DNA of 64,000 bases. Origin: Stigmatella ashevillena (lineage in GTDB: Bacteria; Myxococcota; Myxococcia; Myxococcales; Myxococcaceae). The translations under genes and the position numbers were made by a program. Position 1 is the first letter of the stretch. Every line of letters begins with the position of its first letter. The notes beneath the pieces are model-generated. The model saw only the letters and a list, made by a program, of their open reading frames with translations, had not been told where the DNA came from and made no database searches. The stretch covers positions 2,924,007 to 2,988,006 of the forward strand of contig NZ_JAQNDM010000002.1 in the NCBI RefSeq assembly GCF_028368975.1, given 5' to 3'. Of this stretch, positions 27,424 through 37,035 are shown piece after piece.

Positions 27424-28251
27424 TCACCGGACCCGCGTTCCATGCGGCAGAGGCCGGCCCACTTCCTCCTGGAAGTCCAGCAGCCGCTCCATCTCCCGGA
27501 CCGTCTCGTCCGTGGCCTCCACCTCGGCGCTCACCACATCGAGTTGCCGGTTCACCGTCTCTGGATCCCGGATGGTGATGGACTGCTCGTGGGTCAGCCG
27601 CATCAAGTCCTCGATGCCCGCCAACTGATGGCTCACCACCTCGCGGCTCTCCCCCGCCTGCTCGAAGCGGGACAGCCGCTTGCGAAGGATCTCCAGCCGC
27701 TTCTCCTTCACGTCCTTCAACCGAGGGTTGGCCTCCTGCGCCACCTCCGCCTCCAGCTCGCGCAGTTCCTTCTCCAGCGGCTGACGGTCCGCGCTGTTCA
27801 AGTAGGCGCGGTGGTGGTTGAGCGCGGACACCAGCCGGAGAAACGAGGTGAGCAGCGCGTCCAGCCGCGGCCCGCTGTCGGTGGACAGCATTTTTCCCGC
27901 CGGCAACCGGCGGTAGTTCTCGAGGATCTTCTCCTTGAGCCCCACCAGCCCCTGGTAGTGCTCGCGCTGAGAAGGCGCCAGTTCCGCGAGCAAGGCATCC
28001 ACTTCCTTGCGGGCCGCCTCCGGTGCGTCCTCGGCCCCTTTGTTAGCGCGAATGGCCCGCTGGAAACGCTTCATCGACGGGACGATGCCCAGGTACAGCC
28101 CTTCCACCCCGAGCGCCACCAGGGCGGGCAGTGGCTCGCCCGTCATCAGCGCCGAGGCTCCCGCCGTGAGCAGGCCCACGAGGTTCGCAGGCAGCAAGAA
28201 GGCGGCCTTGAGGTAGCTGGGAGAATCCGCCACGGCATACTCCTGCCCCAT
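27424..28251 (-). CDS. Membrane/coiled-coil protein of the PspA operon
   Basis: 275 residues. Two hydrophobic helices (about 15-33 and 38-58) at the N terminus, then a long, highly charged helical region (about 65-265) of coiled-coil character, including [11 protein letters not shown]. No named family recognised. It ends a three-gene minus-strand run (pspA, binding-protein-like, this gene) with gaps of 27 and 7 bases, so it is likely an envelope-stress partner of PspA. Confidence 0.75.
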   Translation of the reverse strand: MGQEYAVADSPSYLKAAFLLPANLVGLLTAGASALMTGEPLPALVALGVEGLYLGIVPSMKRFQRAIRANKGAEDAPEAARKEVDALLAELAPSQREHYQGLVGLKEKILENYRRLPAGKMLSTDSGPRLDALLTSFLRLVSALNHHRAYLNSADRQPLEKELRELEAEVAQEANPRLKDVKEKRLEILRKRLSRFEQAGESREVVSHQLAGIEDLMRLTHEQSITIRDPETVNRQLDVVSAEVEATDETVREMERLLDFQEEVGRPLPHGTRVR

Positions 28252-28258
28252 GGGGGCG

Positions 28259-29446
28259 TCAGGGACCGCGGGCCTCCGAGACGTACTTCAACGCCCCCAG
28301 GTCCCGTGTGTCTTCCGCGAGGGGCGCTGGGGCCCGCTTGCGGAGCTTCTGGAAAAGCGCCGAAGCGCTCTGGAACAGCTCGTCATAGGTGACGGGCGCC
28401 TCACCGGAAAGGCCGAAGAAGGAGCGATTGTCCGCCAGCGTCGCCGGCGGGGCGGAGCGGATGGCCTCGCCCGGGTCTCCCAGGTACGGCGCCACGTCTC
28501 CCAGCAGCCGCGCTGCCTGGGTCGGATCCTTCTGGACGGCCTGTCCCGCATCCAACAACCCGCGCAGCACCCGCCGCACGGCGTCCGGGTACCGCGCGGC
28601 GAAGTCCCCGCGGGCCACCAGCACCGTGGCCACCAGGTGCGGCGCATCCGCGGTGGTGGCCAGCACCGCGCCGCCCCGGTCCCGGGCCGCCAACTCCACG
28701 TCCCCCCACAACCCCACCACCGCGTCGGCCCGACCCTCGCGCAGCGCCCGGCCCGCATCCAAGGTGGAGGGCAGCTCCACCCACGTCACATCCGACATCC
28801 TCAGGCCGATGCGCGACAGCAGCCACAGCGCGAAGTACTGAGAGGAGCTCATCGGGTACACCCCGAGGCGCTTGCCGCGCAGCGAGGCCAGGTCCGTCAC
28901 CCCCACCGCCGCGAGCGCCTCCTGCCCCCGGCTGCGCCCCACCAGCATCACCGTGCGGGGCGCCGCGTCCCGGAGCGAGGGGGCCCAATCGGCCAGCCGG
29001 TCCACGGAGAGGGCGGCCATGTCCACGCCCCCGTTCTCCGCGCCGATGGACAGGGCGTGCCGCAGTTCCTCGTCCCGGGCAAACAGCACCGCGCGGGCAT
29101 CCAGCGCGTAGGCCGTCTTGAGCAGCCCCTGGGCCGCTCCTGGCGGAGCTCCCGGCGCATCCAGGGTGGTGGCCCCACCGGTGGCCAGCAGCAGCGCCGC
29201 CGCCGAGCCCCGAGGGGAGAAGCCCACGAGCACCGGCCGCAGCGGCACCGAGGCCACATCCGCCACCGGGGCCGCCACCCCCGCGGGGAAATCCCCGGGG
29301 GACAGACGGACCGCCTCCTTGGCGGACGGAAAGAAGCGTGCCTGGAGACGGTTCAGATATCCCAGCCTCGACGCAAACGTGTAGCCCACGCCGCCCAGGC
29401 ACAGGAGGAGAAACAGGAAGAGGCCGGGCCCGCGATGCAGCTTCAT
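28259..29446 (-). CDS. Membrane-anchored periplasmic-binding-protein-like (NMT1/TauA type)
   Basis: 395 residues. An uncleaved-looking N-terminal helix (about 7-25) anchors a two-lobed binding fold. Family features: [10 protein letters not shown] near 190, [13 protein letters not shown] near 233, and the [16 protein letters not shown] hinge region near 270. These match nitrate/taurine ABC binding proteins, but no permease or ATPase is nearby. Co-location with pspA and a coiled-coil membrane protein suggests a sensor or scaffold role rather than import. Confidence 0.78.
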   Translation of the reverse strand: MKLHRGPGLFLFLLLCLGGVGYTFASRLGYLNRLQARFFPSAKEAVRLSPGDFPAGVAAPVADVASVPLRPVLVGFSPRGSAAALLLATGGATTLDAPGAPPGAAQGLLKTAYALDARAVLFARDEELRHALSIGAENGGVDMAALSVDRLADWAPSLRDAAPRTVMLVGRSRGQEALAAVGVTDLASLRGKRLGVYPMSSSQYFALWLLSRIGLRMSDVTWVELPSTLDAGRALREGRADAVVGLWGDVELAARDRGGAVLATTADAPHLVATVLVARGDFAARYPDAVRRVLRGLLDAGQAVQKDPTQAARLLGDVAPYLGDPGEAIRSAPPATLADNRSFFGLSGEAPVTYDELFQSASALFQKLRKRAPAPLAEDTRDLGALKYVSEARGP

Positions 29447-29473
29447 GGCGAAGACCTCTTCCCCGGGGAAGGG

Positions 29474-30208
29474 CTACTTCACCTCCACCTTCTTGCCGAT
29501 GGTCTTCTCCTGCCCTCCGCCCACGTCAGACACGGGCGCAGGGCTGTCCAGGCCCATCTCCATCTTGAACTGCTTGACCAGCTCGTTGGCCTGGATCTTC
29601 TCCGCCTCTTCCTCGATGGAGATCGCCTGATGGTCCACCGACTCGAGCGCCATCTGCATGCGCGCCTCGTTCACGGCGGCGCGCTCGTTCACCTTGGCGA
29701 TCATCTCGTCGTGCGTGGAGTCGATGCCCGCGACGGTGAAGCTCTCCATCGTGTCGGCCACCTTGGACTGCCACTTGGCGCGGCGCGCGTCCCGGATGGC
29801 AGTCATCGCCTCCTGGGTCTTGCGCTCCTTCTCGCGCATGAACGCCTTCTTGAGGTTCAGCGCCTTCTCGTACGCCATCTTCGCGGTGTCGAGCTGGGCC
29901 TGATTGCGATCGAGCGCCTGCTTCTCCATCTGCAGGCGCGAGGCGTACTGGGCCGCCAGGTCATCGCGGCCTGCCTGGATGGCCGCCTTCACCTTGGCGG
30001 TCAGCTCCCGCACGTCCTGCTGGTACTTGGTGTTCTCCTTCTCCAGCAGCGTCACGTTCGCCCGCACCATGGCGATGGACTCGTTCATCTTCGGAACCTG
30101 GTCGTTCAGGTCCCGAACGTTCTGCTCGAGGATGAGTTCCGGGTCCTCGATGGAGGAGACGAAGAAGCCCGCGAAGCTGCGCATTGCTCTCTTGAATCTT
30201 TGCCACAT
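29474..30208 (-). CDS. pspA: PspA/IM30 (phage-shock/Vipp1) family protein
   Basis: 244 residues from the ATG ([11 protein letters not shown]) preceded by AGGAGG; the amphipathic N terminus is the known membrane-binding element of the family. The rest is the long PspA coiled coil: [10 protein letters not shown] near 20, Q-N-V-R-D-L-N-D-Q near 30, with an extended C-terminal tail. PspA oligomerises on damaged inner membrane and protects the proton gradient. No PspF or PspBC is seen; the downstream genes differ from the enterobacterial operon. The 202-base region upstream must hold the promoter, in which I saw no clear sigma-54 site. Confidence 0.9.
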   Translation of the reverse strand: MWQRFKRAMRSFAGFFVSSIEDPELILEQNVRDLNDQVPKMNESIAMVRANVTLLEKENTKYQQDVRELTAKVKAAIQAGRDDLAAQYASRLQMEKQALDRNQAQLDTAKMAYEKALNLKKAFMREKERKTQEAMTAIRDARRAKWQSKVADTMESFTVAGIDSTHDEMIAKVNERAAVNEARMQMALESVDHQAISIEEEAEKIQANELVKQFKMEMGLDSPAPVSDVGGGQEKTIGKKVEVK

Positions 30209-30410
30209 GTCGGCTGCCACCTCCTCCAAGAACCCCGCTGCTTGGACCTTACACGATCCAGGCAACGCGAAGCGCTATCCAACGCCCTCGTTCTACGCAT
30301 GCCGAACATGAAGGATTGCGCCCCGGCACCGGCCTCTCGCTCGAATGCCCGGACTCCAGGGACCCCTGCGATGTCTGTTCCTGTCGCACATGGCCCCGGG
30401 AGGCCCGGGG

Positions 30411-31742
30411 TCAGGCGCTCACCTGCTCCACGATGCGGGTGGCATGTTGGCGGGCGTTCCCAGCGACTTCGCCCGCGTCCAGGGTGAGGAGCTTCCCCTC
30501 CTTGAGCACCGGCTTGCCGTCGATGATGACATGCGAGACATCGGTGGAGCGGGCCGCGTGAACGAGCGCCCCCAGCACCTCACGGGCCACGGGGGTGACG
30601 TGCAGGCCCCTCAAGTCCACCACGGTGACATCGGCGCGCTTGCCCTCTTCCAGGGAGCCCACCTCGGACTCCAACCCCAGCGCCCGGGCCCCCTCCAGGG
30701 TCGCCATCTCCAGGACGCGCAAGGGGGGCATGCCCAGGGGGCCGACCCGCGGCTTGTGCAGCAGCGCCGCCAGCCGCATCTCCATGAAGAGATCCAGGTT
30801 GTTGTTGCAGGGAGCGCCATCGGCTCCCAGGCACACGTGCACCCCGGCATCCATCAGCTCGGGCACCTTCGCGATGCCGGAGGCGAGCTTGAGGTTGGAG
30901 CTGGGGCAGTGACACACCACGGTGCCCGTCTCGCGCAGCAGCCGCTGCTCCTCCGCGGTCAGCCACACACAGTGGGCCAGCGTCACATCCGGCCCCGTGA
31001 GCCCCAGCGCATGGAAGTAGGCGACGTTGTCCTGGCCCACCCGCTGGCGCACCACGTCGCACTCGGTGGCGTTCTCGCTGGCATGCGTGTGGATGCGGAC
31101 CCCCTTCTCCCGGGCCAGCCGCGCCACCTGCCGGAGCAGCGGCTCGGTGCACGACAGGACGAAGCGGGGGGCAAAGGCATAGCGCAACCGGTCCCCGTGC
31201 GTGCCGTGCCAGCGCTCCAGGAGGCCCAGGCTCTCGGAGATCGACGCCTCCGTCGTCTCGCGCAAGCCCGCGGGCATCCCCTGCCCCGCGTCCATCATCG
31301 CCTTGCCGCCCGTGAGCCGGAACCCGCAGTCCCGGGCGGACTCGAAGACGGCGTCGTAGTGGCGCACCGAGCCCATGTCGAGCGCCGCCGTGGCGCCAGA
31401 CTGGATGAGCTCCGCGAAGGTCAGGTCCGCCGAGGCCCGCATCGAGTCCACGTCATGCGCCGCCTCGAAGGGCCAGATGCGCTCGCGCAGCCAGTCCAGC
31501 AGCTCCAGCCCATCCGCGTGGTTGCGGAACAGCGTCTGACAGGCGTGAATGTGGCCATGGATGAGGCCGGGCATCACCACCTGCCCCGTCACGTCGATCA
31601 CGCGCCGCGCCGCGCTGCGCACCTTCAGCCCCCGCCCCACCCGGGCGATGCGGCCATCCTGAATGAAAACGTCCGCCCCCACGAGCACCTCGCGCTCGCG
31701 GTTCATTGTCACGACGGTGCCATTGGTGAGGAGCAGATCCAC
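30411..31742 (-). CDS. Amidohydrolase of the MTA/SAH deaminase (MtaD/SsnA) family
   Basis: 443 residues. Zinc-binding H-G-H-I-H-A near residue 62, L-F-R-N-H near 71, [10 protein letters not shown] near 87, T-H-A-S-E-N near 220, L-A-H-C-V-W-L near 256 and G-A-D-G-A-P-C-N-N near 307 fit the MTA/S-adenosylhomocysteine/8-oxoguanine deaminase clade of metal-dependent deaminases. It is 34 bases downstream of cytidine deaminase in the nucleoside operon, so an adenosine-type or guanine-type base/nucleoside deaminase is likely. Specificity within the clade cannot be settled from sequence. Confidence 0.83.
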   Translation of the reverse strand: MDLLLTNGTVVTMNREREVLVGADVFIQDGRIARVGRGLKVRSAARRVIDVTGQVVMPGLIHGHIHACQTLFRNHADGLELLDWLRERIWPFEAAHDVDSMRASADLTFAELIQSGATAALDMGSVRHYDAVFESARDCGFRLTGGKAMMDAGQGMPAGLRETTEASISESLGLLERWHGTHGDRLRYAFAPRFVLSCTEPLLRQVARLAREKGVRIHTHASENATECDVVRQRVGQDNVAYFHALGLTGPDVTLAHCVWLTAEEQRLLRETGTVVCHCPSSNLKLASGIAKVPELMDAGVHVCLGADGAPCNNNLDLFMEMRLAALLHKPRVGPLGMPPLRVLEMATLEGARALGLESEVGSLEEGKRADVTVVDLRGLHVTPVAREVLGALVHAARSTDVSHVIIDGKPVLKEGKLLTLDAGEVAGNARQHATRIVEQVSA

Positions 31743-31776
31743 GGATGGCGGGCTCTTACCACAGGGCCCGCCGGTC

Positions 31777-32181
31777 TCAGAGGAAGTCGCGCGTGAACGC
31801 GTACGGCAACAGCTCCCGCAGGGCGTAGCGGGCCTCTTCGCCCTGGAGGGTGCGGCTGCGAATGGGCAGATCCGGCCCGGCGAACTCGGCCATCACCTGC
31901 CGACACATGCCACACGGGGGACAGGGCGTGGGGGTGTCCACCACGATGGCCACCGCCACCGGCCGAGAGTGCCCCTGCGCCACCGCCGAGACGAAGGCGC
32001 CGCGCTCGGCACACACCGTGAGTCCGTACGTGGCATTCTCCACGTTACAGCCAGTCACCACCGACCCATCCTCGAAGAGGATGGCCGCACCGACTGGGAA
32101 GCGCGAATAGGGCACATGGGCGCGCTCGCGCACTTTTGACGCCTGCTGGAACAGCGCTTCCCACGGAATGTCTGTGGCCAT
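31777..32181 (-). CDS. cdd: Cytidine deaminase
   Basis: 134 residues, the usual length of the tetrameric enzyme. Substrate-binding region Y-S-R-F-P-V-G-A-A at 25-33, catalytic C-A-E (Cys57-Glu59) and the P-C-x-x-C-R-Q motif (Cys90, Cys93) provide the zinc site. It converts (deoxy)cytidine to (deoxy)uridine. ATG with GGAGAGG upstream. The amidohydrolase is immediately downstream and the PilZ gene 15 bases upstream, all within the salvage operon. Confidence 0.95.
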   Translation of the reverse strand: MATDIPWEALFQQASKVRERAHVPYSRFPVGAAILFEDGSVVTGCNVENATYGLTVCAERGAFVSAVAQGHSRPVAVAIVVDTPTPCPPCGMCRQVMAEFAGPDLPIRSRTLQGEEARYALRELLPYAFTRDFL

Positions 32182-32195
32182 GGACCTCTCCAATT

Positions 32196-32561
32196 TCAGC
32201 GCGGGGTTCTGGTCAGCTCCAGGTCGTCCAGGTGGCGGGCAATGGCCAGCTCCTCCTCGACGGACAGGTTCACGAAGCGCACACGCGCCGCCACGCCGGG
32301 CTCGCCCCGCGTCACCTGAAGCACCTCCCCACTCACCCGCAGCTCGTCCGGGGCGGACGGCAAGAGCAGCCGCAGCTCCACCTGAGCCCCCCCCTCCAAC
32401 GCGCCGCCGCGAAGGGCACACCCGCCCAGCGACAAATCTCCCTCGTAGGCCTCGAACCCCGCCTCACTCCCGGCGCGCCGCACCAGGAAACGCATGGGGA
32501 CCCGGGGAGATTCTCTCCGCTCTTCTGCCCCGGAAGCCGGGGAAATCTTGTTCTCCGCCAT
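32196..32561 (-). CDS. PilZ domain protein (c-di-GMP binding)
   Basis: 121 residues. The c-di-GMP binding elements are present: R-R-x-x-x-R (residues 15-20, R-R-E-S-P-R) and D-x-S-x-x-G (D-L-S-L-G-G at about 42-47), followed by the beta-barrel. It stands alone as a PilZ receptor and lies between purine nucleoside phosphorylase (17 bases upstream) and cytidine deaminase (14 bases downstream), which links the salvage operon to second-messenger control or is an incidental insertion. No other domain. Confidence 0.85.
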   Translation of the reverse strand: MAENKISPASGAEERRESPRVPMRFLVRRAGSEAGFEAYEGDLSLGGCALRGGALEGGAQVELRLLLPSAPDELRVSGEVLQVTRGEPGVAARVRFVNLSVEEELAIARHLDDLELTRTPR

Positions 32562-32578
32562 CGCTGTCGAATCCTTGC

Positions 32579-33409
32579 TCAGTTGCGTGCCACTCCGGAA
32601 AGGAAATCCGTGAGCAGCCGGGCAAAGATACCCGCTACCCGTTGGGCCGTCTCGGCCACTTCGCCGTGGGAGAGCGGTTCGGTGCCCACCCCCGCCGCCA
32701 GGTTGGTGATGCAGCTGATGCCCACCACCGGGACGCCCATGTGACGGGCGGCCACCACCTCGGGCACCGTGCTCATCCCCACCGCGTCCGCCCCCAGGGT
32801 GCGCAGCATGCGGATTTCCGCGGGCGTCTCATAGGAGGGGCCTGCCACCATGGCGTACACGCCCTGCCGCAGGGGCACCTCCCCCCGGCGGGCGGACTCG
32901 AGCAGCCGCGCCCGGAGCTCAGGCGAATAGGCCTGGGACATGTCCGGGAAGCGCGTTCCCAGCCGGTCATCGTTGGGCCCCGTCAGCGCATTCCACCCGG
33001 AGAGGTTGATGTGGTCGGTGATGACCATCAAATCCCCGGGGGCGAACTGGGGATGGATGCCCCCCGCGGCGTTCGTCACCACCAGGGCCTCGATGCCCAG
33101 CGCACACAGCACCCGCGCGGGCAAGGTCACCTGGGTGGGCGAATACCCTTCGTAGGCATGCACCCGGCCCTGCATCGCCACCACGGTCTGCGACCCCACC
33201 TGCCCCAGCACCAACCGGCCCGCGTGGCCCGGCACCGAGGAATGGGGAAAGTGGGGCAGTTCTGCGTAGGGAATGACCACCTGGCGCGCGAAGCCTTCGG
33301 CGAATGCCCCCAGACCACTGCCCAGGATGATGCCCACCTTCGGCGAAAGGCCCCCCGCGCGCTGCCGGATGGCCTGGGCCGTCTCCTGGATCTGCTCGTA
33401 AAGTCCCAT
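32579..33409 (-). CDS. punA: Purine nucleoside phosphorylase (PNP I type)
   Basis: 276 residues, trimeric-class PNP size. G-S-G-L-G near residue 31, phosphate/ribose region G-H-A-G near 62, G-R-V-H-A-Y-E-G-Y near 81, V-T-N-A-A-G-G-I near 112, and the base-binding G-P-S-Y-E-T-P-A-E near 192 with late N in C-I-T-N-L-A. It cleaves (deoxy)inosine and guanosine with phosphate to base and (deoxy)ribose-1-phosphate. ATG start with GGCGGA upstream. Sits between the Tsx-like gene and the PilZ gene. Confidence 0.95.
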   Translation of the reverse strand: MGLYEQIQETAQAIRQRAGGLSPKVGIILGSGLGAFAEGFARQVVIPYAELPHFPHSSVPGHAGRLVLGQVGSQTVVAMQGRVHAYEGYSPTQVTLPARVLCALGIEALVVTNAAGGIHPQFAPGDLMVITDHINLSGWNALTGPNDDRLGTRFPDMSQAYSPELRARLLESARRGEVPLRQGVYAMVAGPSYETPAEIRMLRTLGADAVGMSTVPEVVAARHMGVPVVGISCITNLAAGVGTEPLSHGEVAETAQRVAGIFARLLTDFLSGVARN

Positions 33410-33476
33410 TCCGCCGCCATCCTACTCCAGCTGGGCGGCGGCTGGGATTCAGCCCCTCACGGGATTCAGCCCCTGA

Positions 33477-34343
33477 CTAGATGTTCCAGCGGATCATGCC
33501 CTGGAGCACGTTCTCGGTCTTGCCCTCGATGAGGTAGCGGTTCCAGGCCACCTGCCACTCGAAGCCCGCGTACAGCTTGCCCGGGGTGAAGTGGATGGGC
33601 TTGCCGAAATCCCAGAGGAACTGGGGCTGGGCGAGGAAGAACTGGTTGCCCTCGTTCATCGAGTTGGTGCCCTTGCCCTTGCCTTCGCCAAACAGGCCCG
33701 TCTGGAAGAAGCCGGCGAGGATGAAGTCCTGGGTGAGGAACGTGAAGGACTTCTGGAAGGCCGCGCCCACCTGGAAATCGACGCCCTCGTAGGCGACATC
33801 GTCACGAATCACCGTCGTCACATTCATGAAGTCCAGCACGGGCACGGCCAAATCCCACTGGAGGCCGTAATAGCTGAGCATGCCGAGCTTCGACACGTGC
33901 TCCGCCTCGTACTTGAGGGACACGTCGGACAGCAGACCCCACTGGAACTGGCGGCCGGCGATCTTCTCCGCGATCCGCTTGGGGGACAGCGTCAGGGTGA
34001 TGCCGCCGAAGAAGCCGCCCCGCTCGTTGAGGTTGAGATCATTGGCGATGACGCTGTTGAAGGGCCCGGTGATGTCGTAATACAGGAACATCGTCCCGTA
34101 CTCCCACGCCTGGAACGCCTTGATCGACAGGACAGTGCGGGCGCCATCCCCGTTGAAGTCCTTGTTGAAACAGTCGATGGCGCCGCGGTAGCGACCGATA
34201 ACTCCGTTGTCCTGCTTGATGTCGTCCCCATTGCCCGTCAGGCAGGGGGCGCGCAGCAACTCGAACCAGACGCCCGCCTGGGCGTTCAGCGGGGAAAGGA
34301 AGACAGCGAGGAGCGTGGCAACGAACAGGGCATTGCGAATCAT
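33477..34343 (-). CDS. Tsx-like nucleoside-specific outer-membrane channel
   Basis: 288 residues. Signal peptide ending N-A-Q-A-G near residue 24, then an amphipathic beta-strand protein with many aromatic pairs (W-E-Y-G-T-M-F-L-Y-Y-D near 81; L-Y-A-G-F-E-W-Q-V-A-W-N-R-Y near 262), typical of a 12-stranded barrel. The W-x-Y-G-x-x-F near the N terminus resembles Tsx/OmpK family starts, and the gene lies between two nucleoside phosphorylase genes, so a nucleoside pore is the likely role. The end (M-I-R-W-N-I) lacks a terminal Phe, so the family call is moderate. Confidence 0.62.
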   Translation of the reverse strand: MIRNALFVATLLAVFLSPLNAQAGVWFELLRAPCLTGNGDDIKQDNGVIGRYRGAIDCFNKDFNGDGARTVLSIKAFQAWEYGTMFLYYDITGPFNSVIANDLNLNERGGFFGGITLTLSPKRIAEKIAGRQFQWGLLSDVSLKYEAEHVSKLGMLSYYGLQWDLAVPVLDFMNVTTVIRDDVAYEGVDFQVGAAFQKSFTFLTQDFILAGFFQTGLFGEGKGKGTNSMNEGNQFFLAQPQFLWDFGKPIHFTPGKLYAGFEWQVAWNRYLIEGKTENVLQGMIRWNI

Positions 34344-34426
34344 GGGGGGGCCTCTCAGTGGCTCCCCGATCTCGCACGAGACCCGTCAGGTCTTCAAGAA
34401 ATGAGACAGACAGTTTGGGAAACGCT

Positions 34427-35731
34427 TTATTCCAGCCGCTCCACGATGAGCGGACGGGGGGGCGGTATTTCATGCCCAAAGGAATAGGCAGCCAGGAGCC
34501 GCTCCTCCACATCCTTGAGAGGGCCCTCATTGTTGTAATGCACGCGCACCACCGGCTCTCCGGCTTTCACGGGCTCTCCCACCTTGCGCAGCAGGGTGAA
34601 GCCCACCGCCGGATCAATGAGGCTGTCCACCCGCTGCCGCCCGGCCCCCAGGGCCACCGCCGCCAGCCCCACCGCCTCGGTGTCAATGGCTGTGACGAAG
34701 CCTTCCACGGGGGCCACCACGTCGCGCGTGGCCCGCGCCTGCGGCAAGCGTGAGTAATCGTCGATGGCCCGCGGGTCTCCGCCTTGCGCCCGGACAATGT
34801 CTCTCAGCTTTTGCAGGGCGCTGCCATCCTCCACCACTCGGCGCAATTGCTCCCGCGCCTGTTGAGGCGTGGCCGCCTTGCCCCCGAGCACCAGCATCTC
34901 CGCGGTGAGCGCCAGCGTCACCTCGGTGTAGTCCTCCGGCGCCTGCCCGCGAAGCATCTCCACCGCTTCCACCACCTCCAGCGCGTTGCCCACCGCGCGC
35001 CCCAGCGGTTGATCCATGTCCGTCAGCAGCGCCGTCACCTTGCGGTTCATCGCCGTGCCCAGGGAGATCATCGTCCGGGCCAGGGCCCGCGCGTCCTCCA
35101 AGCGCTTCATGAAGGCGCCGCTGCCCACCTTCACATCCAGCACCAGCGCGTCGATGCCCTCCGCCAGCTTCTTGCTCATGATGGAGCTGGCGATGAGCGG
35201 CAGGCAGTCCACCGTGGCCGTCACGTCCCGCAGCGCGTAGAGCTTCTTGTCCGCGGGGGCCAGCGTCGACGTCTGGCCGATGAGGCAGGCGCCCACATCC
35301 CGGACCAGCCGCCGGTAGTCCGCCACGGACAGGTCCACCCGGAACCCGGGGATGGACTCCAGCTTGTCCAGCGTACCCCCCGTGTGCCCCAACCCGCGGC
35401 CCGAAATCATCGGAACGGGAACGCCACAGGCGGCTGCCAGCGGCGCCAGGCTCAAGGAGACCTTGTCCCCCACCCCTCCGGTGGAGTGCTTGTCCACCTT
35501 GATGCCAGGGGTCTCGGACAGGTCCAGCACCTCTCCGGACTCGAGCATGGCCCGCGTCCAGGCGCCCAGCTCCTCCGCATTCAGCCCGCGGAAGAAGACC
35601 GCCATGCACAAAGCGGACATCTGGTAATCCGGGACGTCACCCCGAGTGTAAGCGGCGATGAACTCCCGGATGCGCTCGGGGGGCAGAGGGTGGCCTTCAC
35701 GCTTGGCCTTGATGAGCTCGTAGGGTCTCAC
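34427..35731 (-). CDS. pdp: Pyrimidine-nucleoside/thymidine phosphorylase
   Basis: 434 residues from a GTG. The start M-R-P-Y-E-L-I-x-x-K-R-E-G matches the Gram-positive-type pyrimidine-nucleoside phosphorylase, as does the phosphate signature K-H-S-T-G-G-V-G-D-K near residue 82. Other family blocks (P-M-I-S-G-R-G-L-G-H-T-G-G-T-L-D near 106, V-G-S-G-A-F-M-K near 200) are intact. It splits thymidine, uridine or deoxyuridine into base and sugar-1-phosphate. First gene of the minus-strand salvage operon and divergent from the transporter operon; the 92-base gap between must carry both promoters. Confidence 0.95.
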   Translation of the reverse strand: MRPYELIKAKREGHPLPPERIREFIAAYTRGDVPDYQMSALCMAVFFRGLNAEELGAWTRAMLESGEVLDLSETPGIKVDKHSTGGVGDKVSLSLAPLAAACGVPVPMISGRGLGHTGGTLDKLESIPGFRVDLSVADYRRLVRDVGACLIGQTSTLAPADKKLYALRDVTATVDCLPLIASSIMSKKLAEGIDALVLDVKVGSGAFMKRLEDARALARTMISLGTAMNRKVTALLTDMDQPLGRAVGNALEVVEAVEMLRGQAPEDYTEVTLALTAEMLVLGGKAATPQQAREQLRRVVEDGSALQKLRDIVRAQGGDPRAIDDYSRLPQARATRDVVAPVEGFVTAIDTEAVGLAAVALGAGRQRVDSLIDPAVGFTLLRKVGEPVKAGEPVVRVHYNNEGPLKDVEERLLAAYSFGHEIPPPRPLIVERLE

Positions 35732-35823
35732 GACTCCAGGCCATAGCAGGAACCCGGGCGGTGGGGTACCCGTCCCGAGCCAATCTCTTCCCTCAGGTCC
35801 ACCATCTGGTAGATACGGGGGTC

Positions 35824-37035
35824 ATGACCCGAACCCTCCGTCTCTCTGTCCTGGCCGTCGCCACGATCCTGGGCGCGTGTAAAAAGGAACAGCCCGCTGC
35901 CCCTGCTCCCACCCCCGGACAGGAGCAGGCGCAAGGACAGGCCGCCCCCCCGGCGGCGAAGACCCGTAAGGTCGGCCTCATCACCGATGTGGGCGGCCGG
36001 GGAGACAACTCCTTCAATGACGCCGGGTTGCGGGGCCTGGAGATCTGGGCCGCGGGCAAGAAGTACGAGGGCGGCAAGTACGTCCCCGCCTCGCCGGAGG
36101 ACATCCAGAAGACCCTCACCCCGGACCTGCTCACCCTCCAGCCCCCCATCAGCCCGCAGGCCATCGAGCCGCTGGTGATCCAGAGCAAGTCCCCCGAGGA
36201 TTACGAGCCCAACCTCCAGCTGCTCGTGGACCAGGGCGCCGACCTCTCCGTGGGCAACGGCTTCATGCTGGAATCGGCGGTGGAGACCGTCGCCAAGCGC
36301 AATCCCAAGTCCCAGTTCCTGCTCATCGACAGCCCCCTGCTGGACGCGGCCGCGGGCAACAAGCCCTACACGCTGCCCAACGTGCGCACCGTCACCTTCA
36401 AGGAGCAGGAGGGCAGCTTCCTGGTCGGCGCGCTCGCGGGCCTCGTGACGAAGACGGGCAAGGTGGGCTTCGTGGGCGGCATGGAGGTGCCCCTCATCAA
36501 GCGCTTCGAGGCGGGCTACCGCGCGGGCGTGAAGACCACCCAGCCGAAGGCCGCCGAGGCACTCCTGGCCGTCTACTCGGGCAGCTTCGACAACGTGGCG
36601 GCCGGCAAGCAGGTGGCGCAGGACCTCATCGCCAAGGGCGCGGATGTCATCTACCACGCCGCGGGCGCCGACGGGCTGGGGGTCATCAAGGCGGTGGAGG
36701 AGGCGCGCGCCGCGGGCAAGGCGGTCTACGCCATTGGCGTGGACTCGGATCAGTCGCACCTGGCCCCGGAGGCCGTGCTCACTTCCATGCTCAAGCACGT
36801 GGACCTGGCCGTTTACGAGGCGGCGAAGGACCTGGCCGCGGGCAAGTTCACCGCGGGGGATCAGCTGCTCGGACTGAAGGAAGGCGGCGTGGGCTACGCC
36901 GCGGTGCGCGTGGACTTCCCTGGCAAGGCGGAGGCCCTCCAGAAGGTGGAGGCGCTGCGCCAGCGCGTCATCGCGGGAGAGATCAAGGTCCCCGCTTCCG
37001 TGGACGAAGTCTCTGCGTTCCAAGCCTCGCCCTGA
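35824..37035 (+). CDS. BMP-family nucleoside-binding lipoprotein
   Basis: 403 residues from the ATG that opens the lipoprotein signal (L-G-A-C, Cys19). The mature part has BMP features: I-T-D-V-G-G-R-G-D-N-S-F-N-D near residue 53, Q-E-G-S-F-L-V-G-A-L-A-G near 198, and V-I-Y-H-A-A-G-A-D-G-L-G near 275. BMP proteins (PnrA, BmpA, NupN) bind nucleosides for ABC import. First gene of the plus-strand transporter operon and divergent from the phosphorylase. Confidence 0.93.
   Translation: MTRTLRLSVLAVATILGACKKEQPAAPAPTPGQEQAQGQAAPPAAKTRKVGLITDVGGRGDNSFNDAGLRGLEIWAAGKKYEGGKYVPASPEDIQKTLTPDLLTLQPPISPQAIEPLVIQSKSPEDYEPNLQLLVDQGADLSVGNGFMLESAVETVAKRNPKSQFLLIDSPLLDAAAGNKPYTLPNVRTVTFKEQEGSFLVGALAGLVTKTGKVGFVGGMEVPLIKRFEAGYRAGVKTTQPKAAEALLAVYSGSFDNVAAGKQVAQDLIAKGADVIYHAAGADGLGVIKAVEEARAAGKAVYAIGVDSDQSHLAPEAVLTSMLKHVDLAVYEAAKDLAAGKFTAGDQLLGLKEGGVGYAAVRVDFPGKAEALQKVEALRQRVIAGEIKVPASVDEVSAFQASP

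Noticed and set aside
30209-30410. Search for a sigma-54 promoter ahead of pspA
   Set aside because: No GG-N10-GC element with the right flanks was found on the minus strand.
30411-31742. Firm call as guanine deaminase
   Set aside because: The zinc-site context matches the MTA/SAH deaminase clade; specificity is not readable.
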